Source: Bacillus badius NBRC 15713
GTDB taxonomy: Bacteria; Bacillota; Bacilli; Bacillales; Domibacillaceae
Assembly: GCF_001591605.1 (NCBI RefSeq)
Contig: NZ_BCVF01000001.1
Coordinates: forward strand, 62,001-126,000
DNA length: 64,000 nt
Reading direction: 5' to 3'
A program made the position numbers and the translations under genes. Below are positions 1 to 8,609 of the stretch, piece by piece. Position 1 is the first letter of the stretch. Every line of letters begins with the position of its first letter. The notes beneath the pieces are model-generated. The model was not told where the DNA came from and searched no databases. It saw nothing but the letters and a program-made list of their open reading frames with translations.

Positions 1-206
1 CGATGCAAGTCGGCCAAAATGGAAAGGACCGTATCCCCCTGCTCCACCTTCATTTCTTTATAAGGAAGAGCGGGCAGTTCCTTCCTTTCTGCCTTCACTT
101 TCTGCTGCTGCGGTTCTTCTATATGGGGCAGCGAGCCGTTGGTCAAGTCGTTCCAGAGACCGGCTGCGACTAGGATACAAGCAATAAAGATCAAGAAATT
201 TTTCAT
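1..206 (-). CDS. YqfZ-like LysM-type membrane/secreted protein, 3' part outside window
   Basis: Reverse-strand frame open from an ATG at 206 to the window edge, about 68 codons visible. The first ~17 residues (MKNFLIFIACILVAAGL) form a signal or anchor segment. A Gln/Lys/Glu-rich spacer follows, then a VEQGDTVLSIL stretch that looks like the beginning of a LysM peptidoglycan-binding repeat. A GGAGAG ribosome site lies 6 nt upstream. In B. subtilis yqfZ lies near this position, which fits, but only the N-terminus is visible, so the assignment is tentative. Expected location is the cell envelope. Confidence 0.55.
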   Translation of the reverse strand, partial: MKNFLIFIACILVAAGLWNDLTNGSLPHIEEPQQQKVKAERKELPALPYKEMKVEQGDTVLSILADLH

Positions 207-275
207 CTCTCCACCTCTTTTTAGTACTATATGCTTGTCCTAAAGAAATAGAACAATAAAAGAGGCGGCAGATAG

Positions 276-1064
276 TTATTGTGCTTCCGGCTGCTTTTTC
301 GCTTTTGGGAGCGGAATGGAGCGGACAGCAAGAAACAGCATCAGCCCCGTTAACAACCAATCAATAAGCAAGCTGAAAGGAAGAATAATGCCGGCTATGT
401 GCAAAAGCGAAAAGAGGACAATCGCAGGCGTCATAGCATAAGCGGCCAGCCGCCAGCTTTGCCGGTAAAACAGCTTTCTGCCTGTTAGCTGCTTAAAAAG
501 CATGCCGATAGCAGCAAAAATGGATACTTTGATAAAGTAAAGAGCTGCAGTGAATAAATAATAAATGATAAAGAGAACAGGAAAAATAATAGCCGAGTAG
601 GCTTGAATGGACTGGATATAATCGATGATATCCTCTTTATGAATTGTTCCGATGCCTGGGAAATTATAAGAAATCGTTTGTACCTGCCCTCCGATGGATA
701 AGACCAGTTCTGTCTTTAAAAGTCCCATGGCTTCGGTTTTTTTTGCGACATCCTCTGCTGACACCGTACCTGCAGGATCAAAAACGATATCAATCGTTCC
801 TTTTTTCATCCAGATCGATTCCACTTCATTAGCCGTCAGCTGGCCTTGTTCGATCGTAAAGGGCGGCAGTTCTTCCTTTACCGCTTCTTTCAAGGATGAC
901 AGGCCGCTTGTTGCCAGCAGGCTGAATTGAATAATAAATGGCAGAGAAGCGATCAGCGTTAATAAAAAAACATAAGCGATGGTCTTGCCTATTCCTTGAA
1001 ACCGAAAAAAAGAAATCATTTTGGGAGAATAGAGACTCTTCCATAGCTGCTGAAAAATATTCAT
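276..1064 (-). CDS. yqgB: DUF1189 family membrane protein (YqgB-like)
   Basis: 262-residue integral membrane protein of unknown function. There is one membrane segment near residues 25-50, a large polar (probably extracytoplasmic) domain at about 55-150, and three further hydrophobic segments in the C-terminal 110 residues. That layout is typical of the DUF1189 family, related to YvdJ-type proteins. The start ATG at 1064 has an AGGAGG ribosome site. It is divergent from the Na/Pi cotransporter gene, and the shared upstream region carries Pho-box-like repeats. No catalytic motif is visible, so I assign no function. Confidence 0.8.
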   Translation of the reverse strand: MNIFQQLWKSLYSPKMISFFRFQGIGKTIAYVFLLTLIASLPFIIQFSLLATSGLSSLKEAVKEELPPFTIEQGQLTANEVESIWMKKGTIDIVFDPAGTVSAEDVAKKTEAMGLLKTELVLSIGGQVQTISYNFPGIGTIHKEDIIDYIQSIQAYSAIIFPVLFIIYYLFTAALYFIKVSIFAAIGMLFKQLTGRKLFYRQSWRLAAYAMTPAIVLFSLLHIAGIILPFSLLIDWLLTGLMLFLAVRSIPLPKAKKQPEAQ

Positions 1065-1143
1065 ATGTGAATCCTCCTTCTCGTTATTCTATTCTTAATT
1101 CTCTTCATTTTTCAAGCGCAGCGTCCTATTTTCTCTCTCTTTT

Positions 1144-1190
1144 TGTAATGAAAATGTAACATAACTCACCTAATGTTAATCAATTGTAAA
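1144..1190 (-). promoter_or_regulatory. Pho-box-like repeats between yqgB and the Na/Pi cotransporter gene
   Basis: Read on the minus strand, four hexamers close to the PhoP consensus TT(A/T/C)ACA occur as two pairs: TTTACA (1190-1185) and TTAACA (1179-1174), 11 bp apart, then GTTACA (1160-1155) and ATTACA (1149-1144), also 11 bp apart. The pairs are 19 bp apart. Spacing and sequence match PhoP direct repeats. The orientation faces yqgB, so they might activate yqgB or affect the divergent phosphate transporter. This is inferred from pattern only. Confidence 0.4.
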
Positions 1191-1288
1191 TTTTTCATTG
1201 AGAGCATTTACTTCTTCCTTGCAATTTATTAATAATTGTAGAGGGTTTGCAAGTTTTGTCGAATTCATTTTGATTAGGAGTTGAAAAG

Positions 1289-2923
1289 ATGGGGATTAAC
1301 GTCCAAGAAATGCTGTTCCAGTTTCTAGGAGGACTTGGTATATTTCTGTATGGGATAAAGCTCATGGGGGATGGACTGCAGCAATCTGCTGGGGATCGTT
1401 TGCGTGACATTCTCGACCGCTTTACGACTAACCCTTTGATGGGAGTTTTAGCGGGGATTCTTGTTACTGTCTTAATTCAAAGCAGTTCCGCCACTACGGT
1501 TATTACCGTTGGATTGGTCAGTGCCGGGTTTATGACTCTAAGGCAGGCAATCGGCGTTATTATGGGGGCTAATATAGGTACAACAGTTACGGCCTTTATT
1601 ATTGGGATCGATGTGGGAGCTTATGCTTTGCCTATTCTAGCGCTTGGCGCCGTATTTATCTTCTTCTTTAAGAGCAAGAAGATGCATAATATGGGAATGA
1701 TTCTTTTCGGTTTTGGTTCTTTATTCTTCGGTTTAGAGTTAATGAGCGACGGCATGAAGCCGCTGCGTTCACTAGAAAAGTTCCATGATTTAACAGTTAA
1801 TATGAGTTCCAGCCCTATCTTAGGTGTCGTAGTCGGAACGATCTTCACTGTGATCGTTCAAAGTTCCAGTGCGACGATTGGAATCCTTCAAGGCTTATTT
1901 TCAGAGAATTTGCTTGATTTAAATGCAGCTTTGCCGGTTCTGTTCGGCGATAATATCGGAACGACCATTACAGCTATCCTAGCATCGATTGGGGCTTCAG
2001 TAGCGGCAAGACGGGCAGCGGCCACTCACGTATTATTTAACGTGATTGGAACGGTTATCTTTTTAATCATCCTGCCGTTGTTTACACAATTTATCCATTA
2101 CCTAACCGGTATGCTGGATCTAGAACCCAAAATGGTCATCGCCTTTGCGCACGGTACGTTTAATGTGACGAACACATTAATTCAGCTTCCGTTCGTGGGA
2201 GTTCTTGCTATGATTGTAACGAAGCTGATCCCAGGGGAAGATACTGTGATTGAGTATAAAGCAAAGCATCTTGACCCAATCTTTATCGAACAATCTCCTT
2301 CCATTGCCCTTGGACAGGCGAAAGAGGAAGTGATCCGCATGGGACAATTCGCCGTGAAAGGGATGGAGGAAGTCCAGTTATACTTAAAAACAAAAAATCA
2401 AAAGCATGCTGATACGGCTACTCAAGTAGAAGAGGCTTTGAATAATTTAGATAAAAAAATTACTGATTATTTAGTTCATTTATCAGGCACCTCGCTTTCA
2501 GAAGCGGAATTAGAAAAGCACAATATGTTAATCGATGCGGTCCGGGATATTGAGCGCATCGGCGATCATTGTGAAAACATTGTTGAGCTGATCGACTATC
2601 AGCAGGCGAATAAAGTGAAAATCACCGATCAAGCAATGGCGGATTTAGAGGAAATGTTTGCTTTAACGATTTCCGCTGTGAATAAATCGGTGAAAGCGTT
2701 AGATGAGAACGACTTAAACTTGGCTAAAGAAGTAGCACAAAAAGAAGATCTAATTGATAAGATGGAGAGAAAGCTGCGCAAACAGCATATTCTGCGCATG
2801 AATGAAGGGCTTTGTACAGGACAAGCAGGCATCGTGTTTGTTGATATTATCAGTAACCTTGAACGGATGGGTGACCACGCTGTGAATATTGCAGAGGCAA
2901 TTCTCGGAGTGAGAGATCTGTAG
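1289..2923 (+). CDS. nptA: Na+/phosphate cotransporter with C-terminal PhoU domain
   Basis: 544-residue sodium-dependent phosphate symporter. The membrane half (about residues 1-310) contains the two inverted Na_Pi_cotrans repeats, each with the signature QSSSAT (Gln64 and Gln191). The C-terminal ~200 residues are a PhoU-like helical domain with two repeats ending in IERIGDH and LERMGDH motifs. The start ATG has a TAGGAG ribosome site. Together with the high-affinity pst operon downstream it forms a two-system phosphate uptake locus. The gene is monocistronic, followed by a strong terminator. The symbol follows the family name for this domain layout. Confidence 0.88.
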   Translation: MGINVQEMLFQFLGGLGIFLYGIKLMGDGLQQSAGDRLRDILDRFTTNPLMGVLAGILVTVLIQSSSATTVITVGLVSAGFMTLRQAIGVIMGANIGTTVTAFIIGIDVGAYALPILALGAVFIFFFKSKKMHNMGMILFGFGSLFFGLELMSDGMKPLRSLEKFHDLTVNMSSSPILGVVVGTIFTVIVQSSSATIGILQGLFSENLLDLNAALPVLFGDNIGTTITAILASIGASVAARRAAATHVLFNVIGTVIFLIILPLFTQFIHYLTGMLDLEPKMVIAFAHGTFNVTNTLIQLPFVGVLAMIVTKLIPGEDTVIEYKAKHLDPIFIEQSPSIALGQAKEEVIRMGQFAVKGMEEVQLYLKTKNQKHADTATQVEEALNNLDKKITDYLVHLSGTSLSEAELEKHNMLIDAVRDIERIGDHCENIVELIDYQQANKVKITDQAMADLEEMFALTISAVNKSVKALDENDLNLAKEVAQKEDLIDKMERKLRKQHILRMNEGLCTGQAGIVFVDIISNLERMGDHAVNIAEAILGVRDL

Positions 2924-2951
2924 AGCAGCGACCATCTGAAAGGAAGCAGGA

Positions 2952-2988
2952 GCAGTCTTTTCCTTGAACAGGAGAAGGCTGCTTTTTT
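2952..2988 (+). terminator. Terminator of the Na/Pi cotransporter gene
   Basis: A 13-bp stem (GCAGTCTTTTCCT with AGGAGAAGGCTGC, two G.U pairs) with a 5-nt loop, followed by six T. Confidence 0.85.
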
Positions 2989-3175
2989 ACTTATCGGCAA
3001 ACATTATGGCCGCTTCTGTTCCAGCCTTTAAAGATCGTATGTTTTGCAAATGCATCCGGCAGGGGAAAAGAGTTTTCTGCGGGGCTGTAAGCTTTATTAT
3101 TGATTAGCGCTTTCAGTTTTGTTACTCTTATTATTGAAAGTAGAGAAACAAATATTACATAGGGAGGAATTTATT

Positions 3176-3784
3176 ATGGCATTTCAATTACCTGAATTAC
3201 CTTATGCATATGATGCACTGGAGCCTCATATCGACAAGGAAACAATGAATATCCACCATACGAAACATCACAACACATATGTAACAAACTTAAACAAAGC
3301 ACTTGAGGGCCAGGAGGAATTGGCAAGCAAGTCAGTTGAAGAAGTAATTGCCAACCTGGATGCTGTTCCAGAAAACGTACGCACAGCTGTACGCAACAAC
3401 GGCGGCGGACATGCGAACCACTCTCTATTCTGGCAAATCCTTTCTCCAAACGGCGGCGGGGCGCCATCTGGCGAATTAGCTGATGCCATCAGCAGCAAAT
3501 TCGGCAGCTTCGACAAGTTTAAAGAAGAATTCGCTGCTGCGGCTGCAGGCCGTTTCGGTTCTGGCTGGGCTTGGCTTGCTGTAAACAACGGTGAATTAGA
3601 AGTAACAAGCACACCAAACCAAGATTCTCCAATCATGGAAGGCAAAACACCGATCCTTGGCTTGGACGTTTGGGAGCATGCGTACTACTTAAATTACCAA
3701 AACCGTCGTCCTGATTACATCAATGCTTTCTGGAATGTTGTTAACTGGGATGAAGCAGCTAAGCGTTATCAAGCAGCAAAATAA
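3176..3784 (+). CDS. sodA: Superoxide dismutase (Mn/Fe family)
   Basis: 202-residue cytosolic superoxide dismutase converting superoxide to peroxide and oxygen. Metal ligands are visible: His27, His82, and the DVWEH motif giving Asp164 and His168. The [12 protein letters not shown] segment is also conserved. Gly/Gln signatures fit the manganese type usual in Bacillus, but metal preference is inferred. The start at 3176 ([10 protein letters not shown]) has an AGGGAGG ribosome site; the longer upstream frame is not translated sequence. Monocistronic with its own terminator. Confidence 0.97.
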   Translation: MAFQLPELPYAYDALEPHIDKETMNIHHTKHHNTYVTNLNKALEGQEELASKSVEEVIANLDAVPENVRTAVRNNGGGHANHSLFWQILSPNGGGAPSGELADAISSKFGSFDKFKEEFAAAAAGRFGSGWAWLAVNNGELEVTSTPNQDSPIMEGKTPILGLDVWEHAYYLNYQNRRPDYINAFWNVVNWDEAAKRYQAAK

Positions 3785-3791
3785 TCAATGC

Positions 3792-3825
3792 AAAAAGCGA
3801 GCCGGAGAACCGGCTCGCTTTTTTT
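3792..3825 (+). terminator. sodA terminator
   Basis: AAAGCGAGCCGG with CCGGCTCGCTTT around an AGAA loop, then a T run. Confidence 0.9.
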
Positions 3826-3878
3826 GAATAACTTTGCCCTTTTCTCCAAACGCTATAATGGAGAAAGGGGGATGCATC

Positions 3879-5111
3879 TTGTCGATCATTCGAGAGAGGT
3901 TCCGCCACTTAGCGCTGTCGAAAGATCTTGGGCTGCTGCTGCTTATTGGTGGCTTGTACTCCCTGAGCGTGGCGTTGTCTAACACGTTTGTAAATATTTT
4001 TCTTTGGAAACAGTCGGGTCGATTTATTGATTTAGCTATCTATAATCTGACGGCGGTTATCTTTGAGCTGCTGGCATACATTGCTGCTGGTCAATGCGCC
4101 AAAAAGGTCGATCGTATCGTTGTATTGAGAATGGGCGTGTTATTTCTCGGCTTTTTCTATATAGCGGTCTTGTTAATCGGCGGCCAAGCTTCGGAATGGA
4201 TTGTGCTGCTTGGTGCACTGCTTGGTGTCGGCTACGGTTTTTATTGGCTTGCTTACAATGTGCTGACTTTTGAGATTACAGAACCGGAGACAAGAGATTT
4301 TTTTAATGGATTTTTCGGCTCGCTGCTTTCTATGGGGGGAATGATTGGGCCGATCGCCGCTGGCTTTATCATTAGCCGTTTTACTTCGAATACGGGGTAT
4401 TTTATCATTTTCGGCATCTCTCTTGGCTGCTTTGTGGCTGCTGTTTTATTAAGCCTGCTGTTAAAGCGCCGCCCTTCACGCGGCCGATTTCAATTGTTGG
4501 AAGTATGGAAGGAACGAGACCGTCATCCCGATTGGCGGCGGGTGCTGAATGCTCATTTTTTTCAAGGGTTGAGAGAGGGCGTATTTGTGTTCGTCATTTC
4601 TGTCTTTGTTTTTGTGACCACTGGAAGTGAGCTTGCGTTAGGAACGTATGGATTGGTGTATTCGGGTGTTTCATTTTTTAGTTACTCGCTCGCGGTCAAG
4701 CTCGTAAAGAAAGAACACCGCAAGAAAGTGATCTTTGCCGGCGGCGTCGCTCTTTTTCTGTCGCTGTTTTTAATCATTGTGAATTTGACATTCACAAAGC
4801 TGCTGATCTATGCGGCCATCATTGCGGTAGCTTATCCGTTCTTGCATGTGCCTTACGTGTCCATGACATACGATGTCATCGGGCGAAGCAGGGAAGCAGC
4901 GGAGAGAAGAGTGGAATACATCGTTCTCAGAGAAATCTTTATTAACGCCGGCCGGACAGTGTCGATCCTATCCTTTATTGCCGCGATCACCCTCTTTGAC
5001 GAAAAAGTAAGCATTCCGGTGCTGCTCCTGATTCTCGGCGCCGGCCATAGTCTCATTTATTTATGTATTAGAAAGGTGAATACACAGCCTGTTAGAGACT
5101 TGGTGAACTAA
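3879..5111 (+). CDS. yqgE: MFS transporter (YqgE-like)
   Basis: 410-residue major facilitator superfamily protein with about twelve hydrophobic segments and a basic cytoplasmic loop near the middle (LLLKRRPSRGR). Substrate unknown. I chose the TTG at 3879 (LSIIRERF): AAAGGGGG lies 6 nt upstream, and a TATAAT at 3854-3859 implies transcription starts after any longer frame begins. In B. subtilis yqgE also sits between sodA and pbpA. The 100-nt gap to pbpA holds a weak inverted repeat (CCAAG/CTTGG) but no clear terminator, so co-transcription with pbpA is possible. Confidence 0.85.
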   Translation: MSIIRERFRHLALSKDLGLLLLIGGLYSLSVALSNTFVNIFLWKQSGRFIDLAIYNLTAVIFELLAYIAAGQCAKKVDRIVVLRMGVLFLGFFYIAVLLIGGQASEWIVLLGALLGVGYGFYWLAYNVLTFEITEPETRDFFNGFFGSLLSMGGMIGPIAAGFIISRFTSNTGYFIIFGISLGCFVAAVLLSLLLKRRPSRGRFQLLEVWKERDRHPDWRRVLNAHFFQGLREGVFVFVISVFVFVTTGSELALGTYGLVYSGVSFFSYSLAVKLVKKEHRKKVIFAGGVALFLSLFLIIVNLTFTKLLIYAAIIAVAYPFLHVPYVSMTYDVIGRSREAAERRVEYIVLREIFINAGRTVSILSFIAAITLFDEKVSIPVLLLILGAGHSLIYLCIRKVNTQPVRDLVN

Positions 5112-5211
5112 TCCAAGTCTCTTTTTAGGCTTGGATGTAGAAAAAAAGGAGGAAGTTGTTTAAAATGAGGAGTGAAGAATAATAGATTTTTAATAGAGAG
5201 GATAGTGAACG

Positions 5212-7395
5212 GTGAAAAAAACAAAGAGAAAGAAGAAGACACATGTTCCTTTTCGGATGAACATGATGTTTTTTGTTGTCTTTTTGCTTTTTTCGATCTT
5301 AATTTTCAGACTGGGGATTGTGCAAATTGTCCAGGGGGAAGATTATCAGCGGAAAATTGAGCGAACAGAAGACGTAACAGTAAATGCAAGTGTGCCGCGC
5401 GGGAAAATCTTTGATCGCAATGTCCAAGTTGTAGTAGACAATGTTCCGCAAAATGCGATCACGTATACACGGAAAAAAGGAGCTTCACAAGAGGAGATGC
5501 TGAAAACAGCGGAAAAGCTTGCGAAGCTGATTGATAAAGAAACGGATCAAGTGACTGAACGGGATAAAAAAGATTTCTGGATCTTAAAAAATGAAGAAAA
5601 AGCTAAAGAAAAAATTACCGATAAAGAATGGCAAAAGGCTCAGGAGAATGAAATTTCTTCGAAAGAGCTTTATCAGATGCAGATTGATCGGATTACGGAG
5701 AAAGATTTAAAAACACTGACAGAGGAAGACTTGGAAGTGCTGGCGATTTACCGTGAATTTACGTCCGGTTACGCTATGACTCCACAAGTGGTGAAAAACA
5801 AAAATGTAACGGAAGAGGAATATGCTATAGTTAGTGAAAACTTGGCATCGCTGCCAGGGGTAAACACAACAACGGACTGGGATCGTTCATATGCTTATGA
5901 CAATACACTGAAAACCGTGCTCGGCAATATTTCTTCCTCCCGTGAAGGCCTGCCGAAAGAGATGGTAGACTTTTACCTTTCTAGGGATTACAGCCGCAAT
6001 GACCGTGTCGGCAAAAGCTACATTGAATATCAATATGAGGAAGTGCTGCGCGGTCAGAAGACAAAGGTGAAAAATTTGACTGACAAGTCCGGAAATGTTC
6101 TTGATTCCCAAGTCGTACGGGAAGGTCAGCGTGGAAATGATTTAGTTTTAACGATTGATATGGACTTGCAGCTGGCAGTTGAAAAAATTATTGAAGAGGA
6201 ACTCGGAAAAGCAAAGAGCCGAGGCGGCCATCCGCTGCTTGACAGGATCTTTGTGACGATGATGGACCCAAATACAGGCGAAATATTAGCGCTTGCCGGA
6301 AAGCAATATGAAGTGAAAAACGGCAAAGCGGAAATGAATGATTTTGCGCTTGGAAATTTGACGACTTCTTATACGATGGGCTCTGTTGTCAAAGGAGCAA
6401 CAGTGTTAACCGGCTATATGACTGGAGCGATTCATCCAGGAGAAAGCCTTGTTGACCAGCCGTTAAAGTTTGCCGGATCAGGCGGAAAATCAAAAAGCTC
6501 CTGGTTTAACCGAGGAGGAGCCATGAGCATTAGCGATACATATGCTTTAATGCGTTCCTCTAACGTATATATGATGAAGACAGCAATGAGAATCGGTGGT
6601 GCCAAATATCGTCCGAATGGCCCTTTGAAGATTTCTCCGGACACGCTGCCGACGATGCGGCGCTACTTTGGCCAATTTGGTCTCGGTGTCCGTACTGGAA
6701 TTGACTTGCCGAACGAGCAAATCGGCTTCCAAGGAGAATTGACACAGCCGGGTCTCGCCCTCGACTTTTCCATCGGACAGTTTGACACATACACGCCGCT
6801 TCAGCTTGCACAGTATGTATCCACGATTGCCAATGGCGGCTATCGGATGGAACCGCATATTGTGAAAGAAATTCGCCAGCCGATCGCCGAAAATGGAAAG
6901 CTGGGACCGGTAGTGGAAGAAATTAAGCCGGAAGTATTAAACCGCATTGATGCGACACCAGCACAGGTTAAACGTGTGCAGCAGGGCTTCCGCATGGTAA
7001 TGCAGAGCTCTCAAGGAACCGCTCAAAAGTATTTCAGAGGTGCACCTTATAATCCCGCGGGTAAAACCGGAACAGCAGAAGGATTATATGACGGTCCGCA
7101 GCGTGAGAAATACATCGAAAGAGGCCAAGAGGTGCCGATGACTTGGAACGTTACCCTTGTTGGTTATGCTCCTCACGATAATCCGGAAGTGGCTTTTTCC
7201 GTTGTCGTGCCATGGGCTTATCAGCGCGGTGCCAACTCAGCATCTATCAATAATATTGTCGGCCGGAAAGCCCTCGACAAATATTTTGAGCTGAAAGCTG
7301 AAAGAGCGCAGGAAGAAAAGTCAGATGTTGTCATTGAAAAAGATATCCGAGCAAAAGATGAAGCTGACAATAAAGAGGATACAGACAATCAATAA
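5212..7395 (+). CDS. pbpA: Class B penicillin-binding protein 2A (elongation transpeptidase)
   Basis: 727-residue D,D-transpeptidase cross-linking peptidoglycan during side-wall elongation. The very basic N-terminus (KKTKRKKKTH) leads into one membrane anchor at about 15-40, a long PBP dimerisation domain with many charged helices, and a transpeptidase domain. Catalytic motifs: SVVK (Ser391-Lys394), SSN (449-451) and KTG (618-620). The tail is highly acidic/lysine-rich (KEDTDNQ end). The start is GTG 5212 after a GAGAGGATAG ribosome site. It is placed between yqgE and pstS as in B. subtilis pbpA. Confidence 0.93.
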   Translation: MKKTKRKKKTHVPFRMNMMFFVVFLLFSILIFRLGIVQIVQGEDYQRKIERTEDVTVNASVPRGKIFDRNVQVVVDNVPQNAITYTRKKGASQEEMLKTAEKLAKLIDKETDQVTERDKKDFWILKNEEKAKEKITDKEWQKAQENEISSKELYQMQIDRITEKDLKTLTEEDLEVLAIYREFTSGYAMTPQVVKNKNVTEEEYAIVSENLASLPGVNTTTDWDRSYAYDNTLKTVLGNISSSREGLPKEMVDFYLSRDYSRNDRVGKSYIEYQYEEVLRGQKTKVKNLTDKSGNVLDSQVVREGQRGNDLVLTIDMDLQLAVEKIIEEELGKAKSRGGHPLLDRIFVTMMDPNTGEILALAGKQYEVKNGKAEMNDFALGNLTTSYTMGSVVKGATVLTGYMTGAIHPGESLVDQPLKFAGSGGKSKSSWFNRGGAMSISDTYALMRSSNVYMMKTAMRIGGAKYRPNGPLKISPDTLPTMRRYFGQFGLGVRTGIDLPNEQIGFQGELTQPGLALDFSIGQFDTYTPLQLAQYVSTIANGGYRMEPHIVKEIRQPIAENGKLGPVVEEIKPEVLNRIDATPAQVKRVQQGFRMVMQSSQGTAQKYFRGAPYNPAGKTGTAEGLYDGPQREKYIERGQEVPMTWNVTLVGYAPHDNPEVAFSVVVPWAYQRGANSASINNIVGRKALDKYFELKAERAQEEKSDVVIEKDIRAKDEADNKEDTDNQ

Positions 7396-7410
7396 AATGA
7401 GGATGAAGGA

Positions 7411-7443
7411 AAAACAGCCGGCTCATAGACGGCTGTTTTTTTG
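7411..7443 (+). terminator. pbpA terminator
   Basis: Stem AACAGCCG/CGGCTGTT with a 9-nt loop and a following T run. Confidence 0.85.
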
Positions 7444-7464
7444 CAAGCCTTGTGGAAAGTGAGA

Positions 7465-7527
7465 TTTACAAAACGTTAACATTCTATTAAAACCTGTTTA
7501 ATAGTTCTCCGTTAATCTGTTTATTGT
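7465..7527 (+). promoter_or_regulatory. PhoP-dependent promoter of the pst operon (four Pho boxes)
   Basis: Four hexamers at exact 11-bp steps on the coding strand: TTTACA (7465), TTAACA (7476), TTAAAA (7487) and TTAATA (7498). This is the PhoP direct-repeat pattern TT(A/T/C)ACA-N5. A candidate -10 TATTGT (7522-7527) lies 18 nt after the last box, with no -35 hexamer needed, as in PhoP-activated promoters. It predicts strong induction of pstSCAB under phosphate starvation by PhoPR. Confidence 0.8.
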
Positions 7528-7569
7528 AAAGAACAATAAAATCTGACAAGTTAGCAGGGGGAGAACAGA

Positions 7570-8532
7570 ATGAAAAAGATAAAAGTGTTGACTGGTTTAG
7601 CAATGATGAGCACCGCATTAGTGCTGGGTGCATGCGGCAGCACGAACGGTGAAGGAAAGGCTGAACAATCAGCAGAAGAAAATAAACAAATGCAAGGAAA
7701 CATTCAAATCGACGGCTCCTCTACTGTTTTTCCGATTATGGAAGCTGTTTCTGAAGAATACATGATGGAAAAGCCTGACGTTAAAGTAACAGTCGGCTAC
7801 TCTGGAACAGGCGGCGGATTCGAAAAGTTCATTGCTGGTGAAACACAAATGAGCAACGCGTCCCGCCCGATTAAAGATGAAGAGAAAGCATCTTTGGAAG
7901 AGAAAGGAATAGATTTTACTGAATTCAAATTAGCTTATGACGGTCTGTCCGTCGTTGTTAATAAAGATAATGATTGGGTCGACAGCCTGACTGTTGACGA
8001 ATTGAAAAAGATTTGGGTAGATAACGGCAAAGCAAAGAAATGGTCTGATATTCGCAAAGGCTGGCCTGATAAAGAAATTAAGCTGTATTCTCCAGGAACA
8101 GATTCAGGCACCTATGATTACTTTGATGAAGTGATTCTTGACGGTGCGCAAATCGACAAAGCCGCTGTTCTTTCTGAAGATGACAACGTCCTCGTACAAG
8201 GCGTAACAGGAGAGAAGAACGGAATCGGTTATTTCGGCTATGCTTATTATCTTGAAAACAAAGACAAGCTAAAAGTTGTGCCAATTGACGGTGGAAAAGG
8301 TGCCGTTGAGCCGACAAATGAAACAATTAAAAGCGGCGAGTATGCGCCATTATCAAGACCATTATTCACTTATGCAGCCAACAAAGCTGTGGCAGAAGAT
8401 GAAGCAGTTTATGATTACCTGAAATTTACGCTTGAGAATGCCGGCACGTTATCCGAAGAAGTCGGTTATGTGAAACTTCCAGAAGAAGAATATGAAAAAG
8501 CATTGAAAACGCTCGAGGGTTTAAAAAAATAA
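7570..8532 (+). CDS. pstS: Phosphate ABC transporter substrate-binding lipoprotein PstS
   Basis: 320-residue phosphate-binding lipoprotein anchored on the outer face of the membrane. The signal peptide ends in the lipobox LGAC with Cys22 as the lipidation site. The ligand-binding elements [20 protein letters not shown] and [10 protein letters not shown] are all present. The start ATG 7570 has a GGGGGAG site. It is the first gene of pstSCAB, directly behind the Pho-box promoter; a hairpin after the stop probably lets pstS be expressed above the downstream genes. Confidence 0.95.
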   Translation: MKKIKVLTGLAMMSTALVLGACGSTNGEGKAEQSAEENKQMQGNIQIDGSSTVFPIMEAVSEEYMMEKPDVKVTVGYSGTGGGFEKFIAGETQMSNASRPIKDEEKASLEEKGIDFTEFKLAYDGLSVVVNKDNDWVDSLTVDELKKIWVDNGKAKKWSDIRKGWPDKEIKLYSPGTDSGTYDYFDEVILDGAQIDKAAVLSEDDNVLVQGVTGEKNGIGYFGYAYYLENKDKLKVVPIDGGKGAVEPTNETIKSGEYAPLSRPLFTYAANKAVAEDEAVYDYLKFTLENAGTLSEEVGYVKLPEEEYEKALKTLEGLKK

Positions 8533-8554
8533 TTTGAGAATAGATCTACAGGCG

Positions 8555-8584
8555 CAAGCGGGATAGAGACGATCTACCCGCTTG
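8555..8584 (+). other. Intercistronic hairpin between pstS and pstC
   Basis: CAAGCGGG (8555-8562) pairs with CCCGCTTG (8577-8584), extended inward by TAGA/TCTA. There is no T tract, so it looks like an mRNA-stabilising or processing stem rather than a terminator. This is a common arrangement after genes for binding proteins of ABC operons. Confidence 0.6.
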
Positions 8585-8609
8585 TCCAAGGTTGAAAGGA
8601 GTTTTCGTT

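Noticed and set aside
3174-3645. Overlapping minus-strand ORFs across sodA
   Set aside because: Shadows of a highly conserved, codon-biased gene; no ribosome sites or family features.
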